A stretch of DNA of 64,000 nucleotides, from NCBI RefSeq assembly GCF_001544555.2, contig NZ_FCOK02000012.1:62001-126000 (forward strand). Reading direction: 5' to 3'. Source of the stretch: Caballeronia udeis (GTDB lineage Bacteria; Pseudomonadota; Gammaproteobacteria; Burkholderiales; Burkholderiaceae). This document shows, piece after piece, positions 26,430-35,398 of the stretch. The first letter of the stretch is position 1. Each line of letters opens with the position of its first letter. Under the pieces are notes generated by a model. It saw nothing but the letters and a program-made list of their open reading frames with translations. It did no database searches and had not been told where the DNA came from. A program made the translations under genes and the position numbers.

Positions 26430-27584
26430 TTAGCCGCCGAATGTCTTCACCGGCACCCAGCTGCCTTTTTCAACCTTGAACAGCGTGGTTTTTGGGTTCT
26501 TCAAATCGCCGAACTCGTTAAATTCGACCGTGCCCAGCACACCCTGGAAAGACAGCTTGGCAATTGCGGGGCCGAACAACTTCGGGTCGGTAGAGTCGGC
26601 CGCCTTGATGGCATTCACGATGACCCAGACGTCGTTATACGCAAACGGTGCAAAGCCGATTGGGTCGGTCCCGTACTTGCTGCGAAAGCGTGAGAGGAAT
26701 GCCTTGCCCTGCGGAAGTTGACTCAGCATGACGCCCTGCTCGAAGGCGTACATGCCTTCAGAGGCATCGCCGGCGCGGGAGATGAAATTCTTGTTGACAT
26801 AGGTCGCCCCAGCCAACAGCACCCCCCGGTAGTCCAACTGGCGAGCTTGCTTGACGACCAGCGCGCCTTCGCCACCCAGGCACGCGACAAACACCAGGTC
26901 GGCGTTCTGCGCACGGATGTGGGTGAGGATCGCCTTGAAATCGGTGGCTTGGTCGTTGGTGTATTCGCGGTCTATTACCTCAGCGCCCTGCGCTTTGACG
27001 GCTGCTTCAAATTCGTCGGCCAGGCCCGAACCGTAGGCGGTACGATCATCGATGATGGCGATGCGCTTGGCGTGGAGAGTCTGAACCGAATACTCCGCCG
27101 CCGCTCCAGCAACCGTGTTGTCGGTGCCGTAGGGGCGAAACATAAGCTTGAAACCCTGGTGGGTGACACTCGGATTGGACGCTGCCGGAATGATCTGCGG
27201 AATCCCGCCACGGTTGTAGACTGAGGACGCCGCCAGCGTGGTGCCCGAATTGAAGTGCCCGACCACGGCGGCGACGTTCGCATCGACAAACCGTTGTGCG
27301 ACTTGCACCGCCATCTTAGGATCAGCCTGATCGTCCTGGGAATCGAGCGTGAGTTGCAACGGCTTGCCATCGATCACGATGTTGGCCGCATTGGCCTCGT
27401 CGATAGCCAGACGGGCGCCCATTTCCAGATCCTTGCCGAAGTTCGCGGATGCACCCGTCAAAGGACCAGCGAAGCCGATCTGAACGGGGCTGTTTTGAGC
27501 AAGCACCACGTTTGCGATCGCTGCGAAACCCAGCATTGTCAGGGCTCGCAGCGCCATTCGCAAAGCCGAGTCTAGTCTTGCCAT
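26430..27584 (-). CDS. branched-chain amino acid ABC transporter substrate-binding protein (LivK-like)
   Basis: 384 residues from ATG 27584, with AAGGGAG upstream. A signal peptide (MALRALTMLGFAAIANVVLAQ) precedes a type I periplasmic binding fold: VQIGFAGPLTGASANFGKDLEMGARLAIDEAN, then VAAVVGHFNSGTTLAAS and the mid-lobe KRIAIIDDRTAYGSGLADEFE. It binds leucine, isoleucine, valine or a related ligand. No permease or ATPase genes adjoin, so it is an orphan binding protein served by a transporter encoded elsewhere. Confidence 0.93.
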   Translation of the reverse strand: MARLDSALRMALRALTMLGFAAIANVVLAQNSPVQIGFAGPLTGASANFGKDLEMGARLAIDEANAANIVIDGKPLQLTLDSQDDQADPKMAVQVAQRFVDANVAAVVGHFNSGTTLAASSVYNRGGIPQIIPAASNPSVTHQGFKLMFRPYGTDNTVAGAAAEYSVQTLHAKRIAIIDDRTAYGSGLADEFEAAVKAQGAEVIDREYTNDQATDFKAILTHIRAQNADLVFVACLGGEGALVVKQARQLDYRGVLLAGATYVNKNFISRAGDASEGMYAFEQGVMLSQLPQGKAFLSRFRSKYGTDPIGFAPFAYNDVWVIVNAIKAADSTDPKLFGPAIAKLSFQGVLGTVEFNEFGDLKNPKTTLFKVEKGSWVPVKTFGG

Positions 27585-28159
27585 TTTTAACTCCCTTTCA
27601 AGTTGCGTGCGCGTGACATTGCGTTGCATGACATGTGCTATTCAAGGGAATGTAGCATGGCCATTAACAAGCAAAAAATTGATAGCATCGCTAAATTAAA
27701 GATGTGTTGACTCAATTCGAACGGCGTGGAGCGGCATGCAAAGGACCATTTGTCCGGACAGGTAATCCGGATTTTTAAGTGGAGCGCTTGTAGCAGTCAA
27801 GCTGCCGACTGGATCGCTGTCAGAATTGCGAATAGACCTCATCCGGCGTCTGGCCAGACAGACTCGAATGGGGTCGTTTCTGATTGCAAGGGGTCAGGGA
27901 ATTGCGCGTGCGTGCGTCCGTCGATTCCGGTTCGTCACCTACTCGGCTTAGTCAGCCACTTTTCCGTTTAACGAGCTGTCGGATTCTCTAGCATCGCCTC
28001 TTGGCAGCGAGGGCGACGAGGTGTTGTTGCATGAGCGAACTCGCGCTATGGACATCAGTTTATGGACGACAAAAATACGTGGATATCGATATATATTTGC
28101 CCTCAGCAACAATAAAAATGATCGCGCGCGGAATGAAATCCCTCCGGCTTCACGTCAAG
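27585..28159. other. intergenic stretch without a recognised gene
   Basis: About 570 bp beyond the binding-protein promoter. Short frames here carry no motif I recognise. The right end leads into an IS6-like transposase remnant, so it may be insertion debris. Confidence 0.5.
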
Positions 28160-28345
28160 TCATTAAAGTTGATGGAGCAGGAAAGGCAGTCGATTTCGGG
28201 ATCGGCGCCAGGCGCGATGCCGCTGCCGCCAAGGCCTTCTTCGCGAAGGCGATCACACAAGCCGGGGGATGGCTCCCGAAACCACTACGCTGAACGGCGA
28301 CGCAGCGTCTCGCCGTGCGGTTATTGAAGAACAGCAATCACCCAA
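28160..28345 (+). pseudogene. IS6-family transposase remnant
   Basis: In one frame VIKVDGAGKAVDFGIGARRD followed by AAAAKAFFAKAI matches the IS6/IS26 DDE-domain stretch (usually DxxGKTVDFxLSxRRD...AKAFF). It continues after a frameshift as PETTTLNGDAASRRAVIEEQ, the next conserved piece. Both ends of the element are gone and the frame is broken. Confidence 0.6.
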
Positions 28346-28350
28346 GCGAA

Positions 28351-28388
28351 GCGAACCCGGACGTGTAAAAAACACGTACCGGGTTCGC
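28351..28388. terminator. large hairpin between the IS remnant and the phospholipase gene
   Basis: GCGAACCCGG-ACGTG, an A-rich loop, then CACGT-A-CCGGGTTCGC. A 15-bp stem with one bulged base, 47 bp beyond the phospholipase stop. It probably ends that transcript; no T-run follows the stem. Confidence 0.5.
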
Positions 28389-28434
28389 GATGGCTCATCT
28401 GCCAAGCCTGTCCGCTGCTACCTCTGCTGCTACC

Positions 28435-30567
28435 TCAGGCCAGCACCGTCACTGGCGCGAGCGCGGCCGGATCGCTGATGCTGGGCCGGCCATTTTCAAC
28501 GTGGCCGGCAAGACGGCGCGAGAACGTGGGGTCATCGTTGCTGGAGACGCTCAGGTCGTACCAGTGATGGCTCGCACCCAGAATCCACTGCCCTTGAATG
28601 GATCCCAGCGCGGGCACCAACACCGGACGCGGCTGTGCACCGTAGGCGTTATCGACCACCGACAAGCGCGCAATGCCGCGACCCCGGTTTGTGAACGTCA
28701 GGACCACATTACCGTTTGCGACATCGTATTTCGCCGCCACTTCGGGAACAGCCGGCGGGTTCGACACACTGCCGCTGCCCGGGGGCGTCAACGTACCGGC
28801 AAACTCGCGCACGAATCCGTTCGGACCATAGACCGTGAACGCATAGATGCCCGCCGTCACGTTGATGTCGAAGCTGTCGCGCAAGGTCTTGCCCGCTTCG
28901 ACCGTATAGCCCCACGGACCGTCGGTGCGGTTCGTTGAATAGACATAAAAGTGCGCGCCCTGCGACCCGGTGTTGGCGAAATAAAGCGTCAGTTGCTTGT
29001 TGCTCGCGTCAAGACTGCTTTGTACATACAACTCATAGGGCAGCGCACGAGCGAAGCGCGTGCCGGGTTCCTGCGGAACAATCGGGCCGGGCACGGCCGG
29101 CACCGTCGGCGCCGGTTGCGTCGCGCATTGATTGTCCGCGATCGTCTTGTAGTTGCTCGTGTCGGGCAGCGGCGGCATCTGTGCATCGGGCGTGCGGAAA
29201 TCGAAGGCCGTGGTCAGGTCGCCGCATACCGCGCGACGCCACGGCGTAATGTTCGGCTCCATCACCCCAAAGCGCGTTTCGATAAAACGAATCACCGACG
29301 TGTGGTCGAACACTTGCGAGCAAACGAAACCGCCCTTGGTCCACGGTGAAACAACCGTCATGGGCACGCGCGGGCCGAGGCCGTACGGCAGGCCGTCGGC
29401 GGTATAGCTGCCGCCCCGTCCCGGATTGACGACCGTATGGAGTTCGCCGTCGGTGGTCACCGTCGACAAGCCTTGCGCCCGCGACATGGGCGGCTGCGGC
29501 GGCACGAGGTGATCGAAGAAACCGTCGTTCTCGTCGTACATGATGAACAGGACCGTCTTGCTCCAGACCTCGGGGTTGGACGTTAGCGCATCAAGGATCT
29601 GCGACGTGTATTCGGCCCCGTAAGCCGGCGTGTATTTCGGATGCTCCGAGTACGCAGCGGGCGGACACAACCACGATACCTGCGGCAAGTTGTTCGCCAG
29701 CACGTCGGCCTTCAGGTCATCGATCGTGCGCACTGCATTCGCGCGCAACTGCAGTGAAGAGCCTTGCGGCGCATTGATGATGTTCGCGAAATTCTGCAGG
29801 ACGTTGGTGCCGTAGTTGCCGTTCAGCGGGTCTGCGCCGGTCAGCCCTTGCTGGTAGATCTGCCACGAGATACCGGCAGCTTCCAGACGTTCCGGATAAG
29901 TTGTCCACGAGAGCAACTGATATTGCGGCGGACCGTCGCCGTCCACAAAGTCGTTGTTGTCGAGCAGCGGGCCGCCTTGCGTGCCGGTCGGGTCGACCAT
30001 CCCCGTCATCAGGTACGCGCGGTTCGGATGCGTCGGGCCGGGCAGCGAGCAGAAGTAGGCGTCGCAGACGGTGAAAGCATCGGCGAGCGCGTAATGAAAC
30101 GGAATGTCGCGGCGCAGGTAATAACCCATCGTCATGTCCGTCTTGTACGCGGGCCACTGGTCATAACGGCCGTTGTTGATCGCGTAGTGCGTCGGGTACC
30201 ACGAATGATCCAGATCGCCAACGCACTGCGCGCTGGTGGTCGCCGTATTCAGATGGAACGGCAGCACCGGTTTCGTCGCATCTTCCTTCGACGGCTGGAA
30301 CCATACCGGCTGGCCGCTGGGCAGCGGGATCGGGAAGCGGTCGTTGTATCCGCGTACGCCCCGCATGTGGCCGAAGTAGTGATCGAATGAACGGTTCTCC
30401 TGCATGAACACGACAATGTGTTCAATGTCGTTGATCGATCCGGTGCGCCGCGACGCCGGAATGGCGAGCGCTTTACGAATCGACTCAGGGAACACCGTCA
30501 GCGCGGCGGCGGCGCCGGCTGAAGTAGCAACAGTCTGCAGGAAACGGCGGCGGCTATTCAATGTCAT
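28435..30567 (-). CDS. phosphocholine-specific phospholipase C, Tat-exported
   Basis: 710 residues. The N-terminus has a twin-arginine signal (SRRRFLQTVATSAGAAAAL). The phosphoesterase domain (PF04185-like) begins IEHIVVFMQENRSFDHYFG, with the acid cluster and GPTHPNRAYLMTG, and runs to about residue 480. Two C-terminal domains of the PLC type follow (about 500-600 and 605-700). Such enzymes cleave phosphatidylcholine or sphingomyelin outside the cell, and in Burkholderia also aid phosphate scavenging and virulence. Haemolytic or not cannot be told from sequence. Confidence 0.95.
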   Translation of the reverse strand: MTLNSRRRFLQTVATSAGAAAALTVFPESIRKALAIPASRRTGSINDIEHIVVFMQENRSFDHYFGHMRGVRGYNDRFPIPLPSGQPVWFQPSKEDATKPVLPFHLNTATTSAQCVGDLDHSWYPTHYAINNGRYDQWPAYKTDMTMGYYLRRDIPFHYALADAFTVCDAYFCSLPGPTHPNRAYLMTGMVDPTGTQGGPLLDNNDFVDGDGPPQYQLLSWTTYPERLEAAGISWQIYQQGLTGADPLNGNYGTNVLQNFANIINAPQGSSLQLRANAVRTIDDLKADVLANNLPQVSWLCPPAAYSEHPKYTPAYGAEYTSQILDALTSNPEVWSKTVLFIMYDENDGFFDHLVPPQPPMSRAQGLSTVTTDGELHTVVNPGRGGSYTADGLPYGLGPRVPMTVVSPWTKGGFVCSQVFDHTSVIRFIETRFGVMEPNITPWRRAVCGDLTTAFDFRTPDAQMPPLPDTSNYKTIADNQCATQPAPTVPAVPGPIVPQEPGTRFARALPYELYVQSSLDASNKQLTLYFANTGSQGAHFYVYSTNRTDGPWGYTVEAGKTLRDSFDINVTAGIYAFTVYGPNGFVREFAGTLTPPGSGSVSNPPAVPEVAAKYDVANGNVVLTFTNRGRGIARLSVVDNAYGAQPRPVLVPALGSIQGQWILGASHHWYDLSVSSNDDPTFSRRLAGHVENGRPSISDPAALAPVTVLA

Positions 30568-30685
30568 TTTGATTCACCTCGTTGCGTCATGATAAATGCG
30601 GCAATGCCGTCCCGGTCGAAGGACTCGATCAGGATGGGGATCTGATTCACTGGAGAGCGTTGCTTCTTAGCCTGGTTTCTCAGCG

Positions 30686-30943
30686 TCACTCGGACGCGTC
30701 AGGCGCGGAGTGAAGGACGGGTGTGACCTGCTGCGCATCCGCCGCGAGGCTGGCTTGCGCGACAGCGACGGGACTGCTCGCGGCCTCGCTTTCGGTGGGT
30801 GCGGCCAGCACCAGCGGCTCGACGGCGCTGGCCGGCAACGAGGCATTGGCAGAAGCCTGGGTGGCACTGACGCTCGCCTGATCGTCTGGTCCGCAGGCGG
30901 CGAGCGCCAGCGTTGCTAGTGCCAATATCGCGGTTCGTCTCAT
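30686..30943 (-). CDS. small putative lipoprotein
   Basis: 85 residues. MRRTAILALATLALAACGPD has a lipobox (LALAAC), so Cys17 would be lipidated. The rest is an Ala/Ser-rich, low-complexity chain without a fold I recognise. It is 118 bp upstream of the phospholipase gene on the same strand and may share its transcript. Such small lipoproteins next to plc genes could help export or anchoring, but that is guesswork. Confidence 0.7.
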   Translation of the reverse strand: MRRTAILALATLALAACGPDDQASVSATQASANASLPASAVEPLVLAAPTESEAASSPVAVAQASLAADAQQVTPVLHSAPDASE

Positions 30944-31124
30944 GATGTCTCCGCTTCTCCGCTTGGTCCGAAGGTACGCGCAAACGTTTTCGTTGCATCG
31001 CGGACGCTAGTCTGAAGACGCTTCAAGAAAGTTTCGTGAAATATCTGGTAAGGCTCGGTGAGATATCGCGAGGCCCGAAAACCTGTCGATTAGCTTACAT
31101 CCTGCATATTGGGAAATCATGAAC

Positions 31125-31142
31125 TAGTTGCATAGCGAATTA
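31125..31142. promoter_or_regulatory. MarR operator copy 1
   Basis: TAGTTGCATAGCGAATTA matches the box at 31593-31610 in 16 of 18 positions. It overlaps a possible promoter TTGCAT-17 bp-TACAGT (31128-31156) just before the marR-like gene, fitting autorepression. Confidence 0.65.
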
Positions 31143-31156
31143 CTTTCTCTTACAGT

Positions 31157-31579
31157 ATGTCCATGTTCGATCACTGCATTTACTTCAACACAACGGCACT
31201 TGCGCGAAGTCTCGAGCGCGAGTGGGCGAACGCGTACAAGGCATTTGGCCTGACTCCGCCGCAGGGATTCATGCTGCGCGCGGTGCTGGCGAAGCCTGGC
31301 ATCGTGCAAAGCGAGTTGGCCTCTGAACTCGCCATTTCACGATCCACTGCAACGCGAACGCTGGACGGTTTGCAGAAGTTGATGTTCATCGAACGCCGGC
31401 TTACCGCATCCGACGGACGTGAGACCGCGATTCATCCCACTGGGGAGGCGTTACGAATCAAGGACTCGTTGAACGCTGCAAGTGCCGCGGTCACCAAGCG
31501 TTTGAAGGCTGAGTTGGGTGAGGAACGCTTTGCGACCACGGTCGCAAGCGTGAAAGATGCACGGACGAGCCTCGACTGA
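31157..31579 (+). CDS. MarR family transcriptional regulator
   Basis: 140 residues with the winged helix-turn-helix QSELASELAISRSTATRTLDGLQKLMFIERR followed by the wing TASDGRETAIHPTGEALR. Two Met codons (1 and 3) could start it, and the promoter lies so close that the mRNA may be leaderless. Two near-identical boxes flank this gene, one before it and one before the tautomerase gene, so it likely controls both. MarR proteins are usually released by phenolic or electrophilic ligands. Confidence 0.9.
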   Translation: MSMFDHCIYFNTTALARSLEREWANAYKAFGLTPPQGFMLRAVLAKPGIVQSELASELAISRSTATRTLDGLQKLMFIERRLTASDGRETAIHPTGEALRIKDSLNAASAAVTKRLKAELGEERFATTVASVKDARTSLD

Positions 31580-31592
31580 TTTTTTTCCTAAA

Positions 31593-31610
31593 TAGTTGTA
31601 TAGCGAACTA
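31593..31610. promoter_or_regulatory. MarR operator copy 2
   Basis: TAGTTGTATAGCGAACTA, with 5-bp arms TAGTT/AACTA, lies between the marR-like and tautomerase genes. The repeat of the upstream box shows one regulator acting at both. Confidence 0.65.
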
Positions 31611-31624
31611 ATTGGAGGTGTGAA

Positions 31625-32014
31625 ATGCCGATTTTGAACGTGAAGGTAAGCATCAAAAAATCGCCCGAAGCAGTTACGGCCATTTCGGACATGTTGCTTG
31701 AACTGACCTCCGGCATTCTGGGCAAAAAGCGCGAGGTGACGGCTATCGCCATTCAGTTCATTGATCCGGATAGCTGGGTGATCGGTGGCCGGCTGCTAAG
31801 CGAGCAGCACAAATCAAGCTTCTATTTCGACATAAAGATCACCGACGAAACGAATACGAAGGACGAGAAGGCGCGGTATATTGCGGCCGTTTATGAAGGC
31901 TTCGGCAGGATCCTGGGCGATCTGCATGAAGAGAGCTATATCCACGTTGAAGATGTCCGGGCAGCTTCGTATGGGTACGGCGGGCGCACGCAGGAATACC
32001 GCTACCATCATTGA
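31625..32014 (+). CDS. tautomerase/MIF superfamily protein
   Basis: 129 residues with Pro as the first residue after Met (MPILNVKVSI), the catalytic base of the 4-oxalocrotonate tautomerase superfamily. The chain repeats the beta-alpha-beta unit (TSGILGKKREVTAIAIQFID and ILGDLHEESYIHVEDV), fitting a fused or MIF-like member. GGAGG lies upstream. It is paired with the MarR regulator through shared boxes, suggesting a role in aromatic or enol-compound turnover. Substrate unknown. Confidence 0.82.
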   Translation: MPILNVKVSIKKSPEAVTAISDMLLELTSGILGKKREVTAIAIQFIDPDSWVIGGRLLSEQHKSSFYFDIKITDETNTKDEKARYIAAVYEGFGRILGDLHEESYIHVEDVRAASYGYGGRTQEYRYHH

Positions 32015-32063
32015 GCTTTTACTCGCACCGGCGGACCGCTGGTCCCGCCGGCGCGAGCGAAGA

Positions 32064-32924
32064 TCACCCATGTCCCGCGGGCGTCGTCACATCGCCCTCC
32101 GAACCGTCGGCAAACGGGTGCGAACCCGGTTCGTAGAACAGCGCAAACAACTCCGATTGCGAACCAATGCCGAGCTTCGAATAAATATGCTTCTTGTGCG
32201 CGCGGACCGTCTCGAACGAAATGGTCAGCTTCTCCGCAATCGCACGCGATGAGAACCCGCTCAGCGACAACATGGCGACTTCAATCTCACGCGCTGTCAA
32301 TGCACCGCGCCCACTCTTTTCAGTAAGCGCACCGAACCGCGCAGGCAGATCATGCTGTCCACCCTCCGCAGTCTCGGACGCCCCCGCCGCCACGCCAAAA
32401 TTTTCATATCGCAAGCGCTGCTGCATCAACGCAAGAACCCACGGTGAGAACAACGTGAGCAACGCCACTTCACGCTCGTCGTAACGGCGCATATTGCCGA
32501 GTGAAAATCCCATGGTGTGATTGGCGTCGATCACAACATTGAAGTGCACTTCGTCGCCGACAATGTTTTTCCTGAAGTAGCGCTGGTAGTACTCGGTCAT
32601 CTTGAAGTTGTCGGGCGCGACATCGGCAAGCGTGTAGAAACCCGAGACACGCTGCTCAAACGCTGCCAGATAAAACGGATCGAGCTGATAAAGCGCCGCC
32701 AGATAGTCCTGGAACAACAGGTCGGTCTTGCCGTCAGGCAATGCCTGTTCAGCGCAGACCAGCGGCGGTCCATTGCGGGCAAAACGCAGCGCGACCCAAC
32801 TGTCGAAGCTGATATGCCGCTCGAGCACCCGCGTGAGGCGAGCCCAGAAATGCGGCCCGTCCAGTGCGTCGATGGCTGAACCGATCTCCCGATGAAATGC
32901 GAGATCATGCCATTGAAACTCCAT
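32064..32924 (-). CDS. LuxR-type helix-turn-helix regulator
   Basis: 286 residues from ATG 32924, which has GGAGGAG right upstream; the longer frame is not used. The N-terminal two thirds is a sensor region without a clear family. The C-terminal LuxR domain reads LTAREIEVAMLSLSGFSSRAIAEKLTIS, then ETVRAHKKHIYSKLGIGSQSELFALF. No acyl-homoserine-lactone motif was seen. It is divergent from the nitrilase/permease genes and probably controls them. Confidence 0.9.
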   Translation of the reverse strand: MEFQWHDLAFHREIGSAIDALDGPHFWARLTRVLERHISFDSWVALRFARNGPPLVCAEQALPDGKTDLLFQDYLAALYQLDPFYLAAFEQRVSGFYTLADVAPDNFKMTEYYQRYFRKNIVGDEVHFNVVIDANHTMGFSLGNMRRYDEREVALLTLFSPWVLALMQQRLRYENFGVAAGASETAEGGQHDLPARFGALTEKSGRGALTAREIEVAMLSLSGFSSRAIAEKLTISFETVRAHKKHIYSKLGIGSQSELFALFYEPGSHPFADGSEGDVTTPAGHG

Positions 32925-33053
32925 CGTCTCCTCCGGTAAGGGTAACCCTGGTGGGTAATTCCTGGACAAAAATAATGCCTCGATAATAGTCCGGACGAAA
33001 ACGTAGGCCACCGAATAGTGGCACTGAAAGGTATCTGGAAGGAGACGGATTTA

Positions 33054-33899
33054 ATGCATGCAGAACTCGCACAACTTGCGCTGATCGACGGTGATGTCGG
33101 GCACAACACGCGCAAGGTCATCGAAACAATCGGCCACGCCGATGTTGCCGGGGGAACGAAGCTGATCGTGTTCCCCGAAGCAACGCTGTCCGGTTTTCCA
33201 ACGCGCGAAAACATCCCGGACGTCGCGCAGCCGATCGATGGTCCCGCACTAACGGCCGTGCGCGAGGCTGCACGGCGCGCCGGCGTATCGGTCGCGGTGG
33301 GGCTGGCCGAACGCGAAGGCGCGCGATTTTACAACACGACCGTATTGGTCGATGACAAAGGCGAAATTGCGCTGCGTTATAGGAAAACGCACCTGTGGGC
33401 GTCGGACGTGGGTGTATTCACGCCGGGCGACCGGTTCGAAACCTGCTTGTGGAACGGCCTCACGGTCGGACTGCTGATCTGCTACGACATCGAGTTCCCC
33501 GAGACCGCCCGTGCAGTCGCCGCCCTCGATGCCGACCTGCTGATCGTCACCAACGGCAACATGGATCCGTTCGGCCCGGTGCATCGGCGAGCCATTACCG
33601 CACGCGCAATGGAGAACCAGATGTTCGCGCTCATGGTGAACCGCTGCGGCACAGGTGACGACAACCTCACCTTCCCCGGCGAATCCGCGCTGGTCGACCC
33701 CTTCGGAGAGATTGTCGATGCGGCTGGCGCGCAGGAAACGCTGCTAGGCGTGGATATCGACCTCAAGCGGCTGGAGGCCAGCCGTGAGCACTATCGTTAC
33801 CTGAACGATGCACGCGTGCCGCTCGGCCTCACGCCGGTCGACAACGCAAACGGATCACGCGCGCTTGTGATCGAAGAACGCCGACGTCGTATCGACTGA
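33054..33899 (+). CDS. carbon-nitrogen hydrolase (nitrilase superfamily amidase)
   Basis: 281 residues from ATG 33054, with AAGGAG nine bases upstream. The Glu-Lys-Cys triad is complete: IVFPEATLSG, LRYRKTHLW and LLICYDIEFPE. The family hydrolyses amides, N-carbamoyl groups or nitriles. Followed by an amino-acid/polyamine permease on the same strand, so a role in using an imported amide such as a carbamoyl-amine is likely, though not provable here. Confidence 0.92.
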   Translation: MHAELAQLALIDGDVGHNTRKVIETIGHADVAGGTKLIVFPEATLSGFPTRENIPDVAQPIDGPALTAVREAARRAGVSVAVGLAEREGARFYNTTVLVDDKGEIALRYRKTHLWASDVGVFTPGDRFETCLWNGLTVGLLICYDIEFPETARAVAALDADLLIVTNGNMDPFGPVHRRAITARAMENQMFALMVNRCGTGDDNLTFPGESALVDPFGEIVDAAGAQETLLGVDIDLKRLEASREHYRYLNDARVPLGLTPVDNANGSRALVIEERRRRID

Positions 33900-33988
33900 A
33901 GTTTTCAGCAGTTCCGTAGCACATGAATCGTCCGGAGCCCGCGCTCCGGACGCGCCCGCCCACGCCTGTCGAAAGTCCCGGAGACATC

Positions 33989-35329
33989 ATGCAAGACTCA
34001 TCCGTAGCCGCGCAGTCGCATCTGAAACGTACACTCGGCTTGCCGTCCGTATTGTTGTTCGGCCTCGCTTATATGGCGCCGCTGATCGTATATGGCACCT
34101 ATGGCGTGCTCGCCAAGGCAAGCGACGACACCGCCGCCCTCGCTTATTTGCTGGCCCTGGTTGCCATCGCCTTCACGGCGCTGAGCTACGGCAAGCTTGC
34201 CAGGCTCTACCCGGTGGCCGGCTCCGCTTATACCTACACACGCAAGACCTTCAGTGCGCACCTGGGCTTCCTGGTCGGCTGGGCGACGCTGCTCGACTAC
34301 TTCTTCCTGCCCATGGTGATCTGGCTGATCGGCGCGGCTTACCTGAACGCCGCGTTCCCGACCGTGCCCACCTGGATCTGGATCGTCGCGTTCATCGTCC
34401 TGACGAGTGCGCTGAATATTGTGGGGATTGAACTGGCCGCGCGCTTCAACATTGTGTTGATGGTCGTGCAACTGGCCATTGTCGGTTTGTTTGTCGCGCT
34501 GTGCTGGCACTATGCATCGGCTGCGGCAGGTCCTGGTGGTATTGCGTTGGCGGAACCGTTCTTCAAAGGACACGTGCCGTTCGCCTCGACCATGGCCGGC
34601 GCCGCCATTGCCGCGTATTCGTACCTCGGCTTCGACGCGGTGTCCACGCTCACCGAAGAGACCATCGACCCGAAGAAGAACATGCCGCGCGCCATCTTGT
34701 GGATCGCGTTGATAGGCGGTGCGATTTTTGTCGTGGCCGCTTACACGATGCAGCTTGCGCACCCCGGTGTGGAATTCAAGGACACCGATTCGGCCGCGTT
34801 CGAAGTCGCCAAGATGATTGGCGGTGATATCTTCGTGACCGTCTTTTTGGCCGGCCTGATCCTCGCGCAGTTTGCATCGGGCATCTCTGCACAAGCCAGC
34901 GTCGGGCGTCTGCTATATGCCATGGGCCGCGATGAAATCCTGCCCAAGCGTGTGTTTGGCTTCATCCATCCGAAGTTCAAGACGCCGGCGATCAACATCG
35001 CGATTGCGGGTATTGTGGGTTTGATCGCATTGAAACTCGACGTCGCGACTTCAACGTCGTTCATCAACTTCGGCGCATTCCTCGCGTTCACCGCCGTCAA
35101 TCTTTGCGTGATCAGGATTTATTTCTCGGGCAATCATGGCGACAAGAAAATTGGCGTGATCGGCGGGCTGGTGTTTCCGCTGATTGGTGCGGTCGCGGAT
35201 GTCTGGCTGCTGGCGAGCCTTGAGAAGACCGCGCTTGTGTTAGGCGCCATCTGGTTCGTGATCGGGCTCGTGTACCTGTGCTGGATCACGCGTTTGTTCC
35301 GCCAGCCGCCGCCGGAAGTGGCGGTTTAA
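33989..35329 (+). CDS. APC family amino acid/polyamine permease
   Basis: 446 residues from ATG 33989, which has GGAGACATC just upstream. About 12 membrane helices. APC motifs: GLPSVLLFGLAYMAPLIVYGTYG, then AYSYLGFDAVSTLTEETIDPKKNMPRAI, typical of the PuuP-like branch. It probably imports an amine or amino acid for the nitrilase encoded upstream; a 90-bp gap separates the genes. Confidence 0.92.
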   Translation: MQDSSVAAQSHLKRTLGLPSVLLFGLAYMAPLIVYGTYGVLAKASDDTAALAYLLALVAIAFTALSYGKLARLYPVAGSAYTYTRKTFSAHLGFLVGWATLLDYFFLPMVIWLIGAAYLNAAFPTVPTWIWIVAFIVLTSALNIVGIELAARFNIVLMVVQLAIVGLFVALCWHYASAAAGPGGIALAEPFFKGHVPFASTMAGAAIAAYSYLGFDAVSTLTEETIDPKKNMPRAILWIALIGGAIFVVAAYTMQLAHPGVEFKDTDSAAFEVAKMIGGDIFVTVFLAGLILAQFASGISAQASVGRLLYAMGRDEILPKRVFGFIHPKFKTPAINIAIAGIVGLIALKLDVATSTSFINFGAFLAFTAVNLCVIRIYFSGNHGDKKIGVIGGLVFPLIGAVADVWLLASLEKTALVLGAIWFVIGLVYLCWITRLFRQPPPEVAV

Positions 35330-35398
35330 AGCGGGAGTCGATGTTCGCCGCAGCGCATGTCAGTACGCGCTGCGGCAAACCTCAAAGGACTTCATGCA

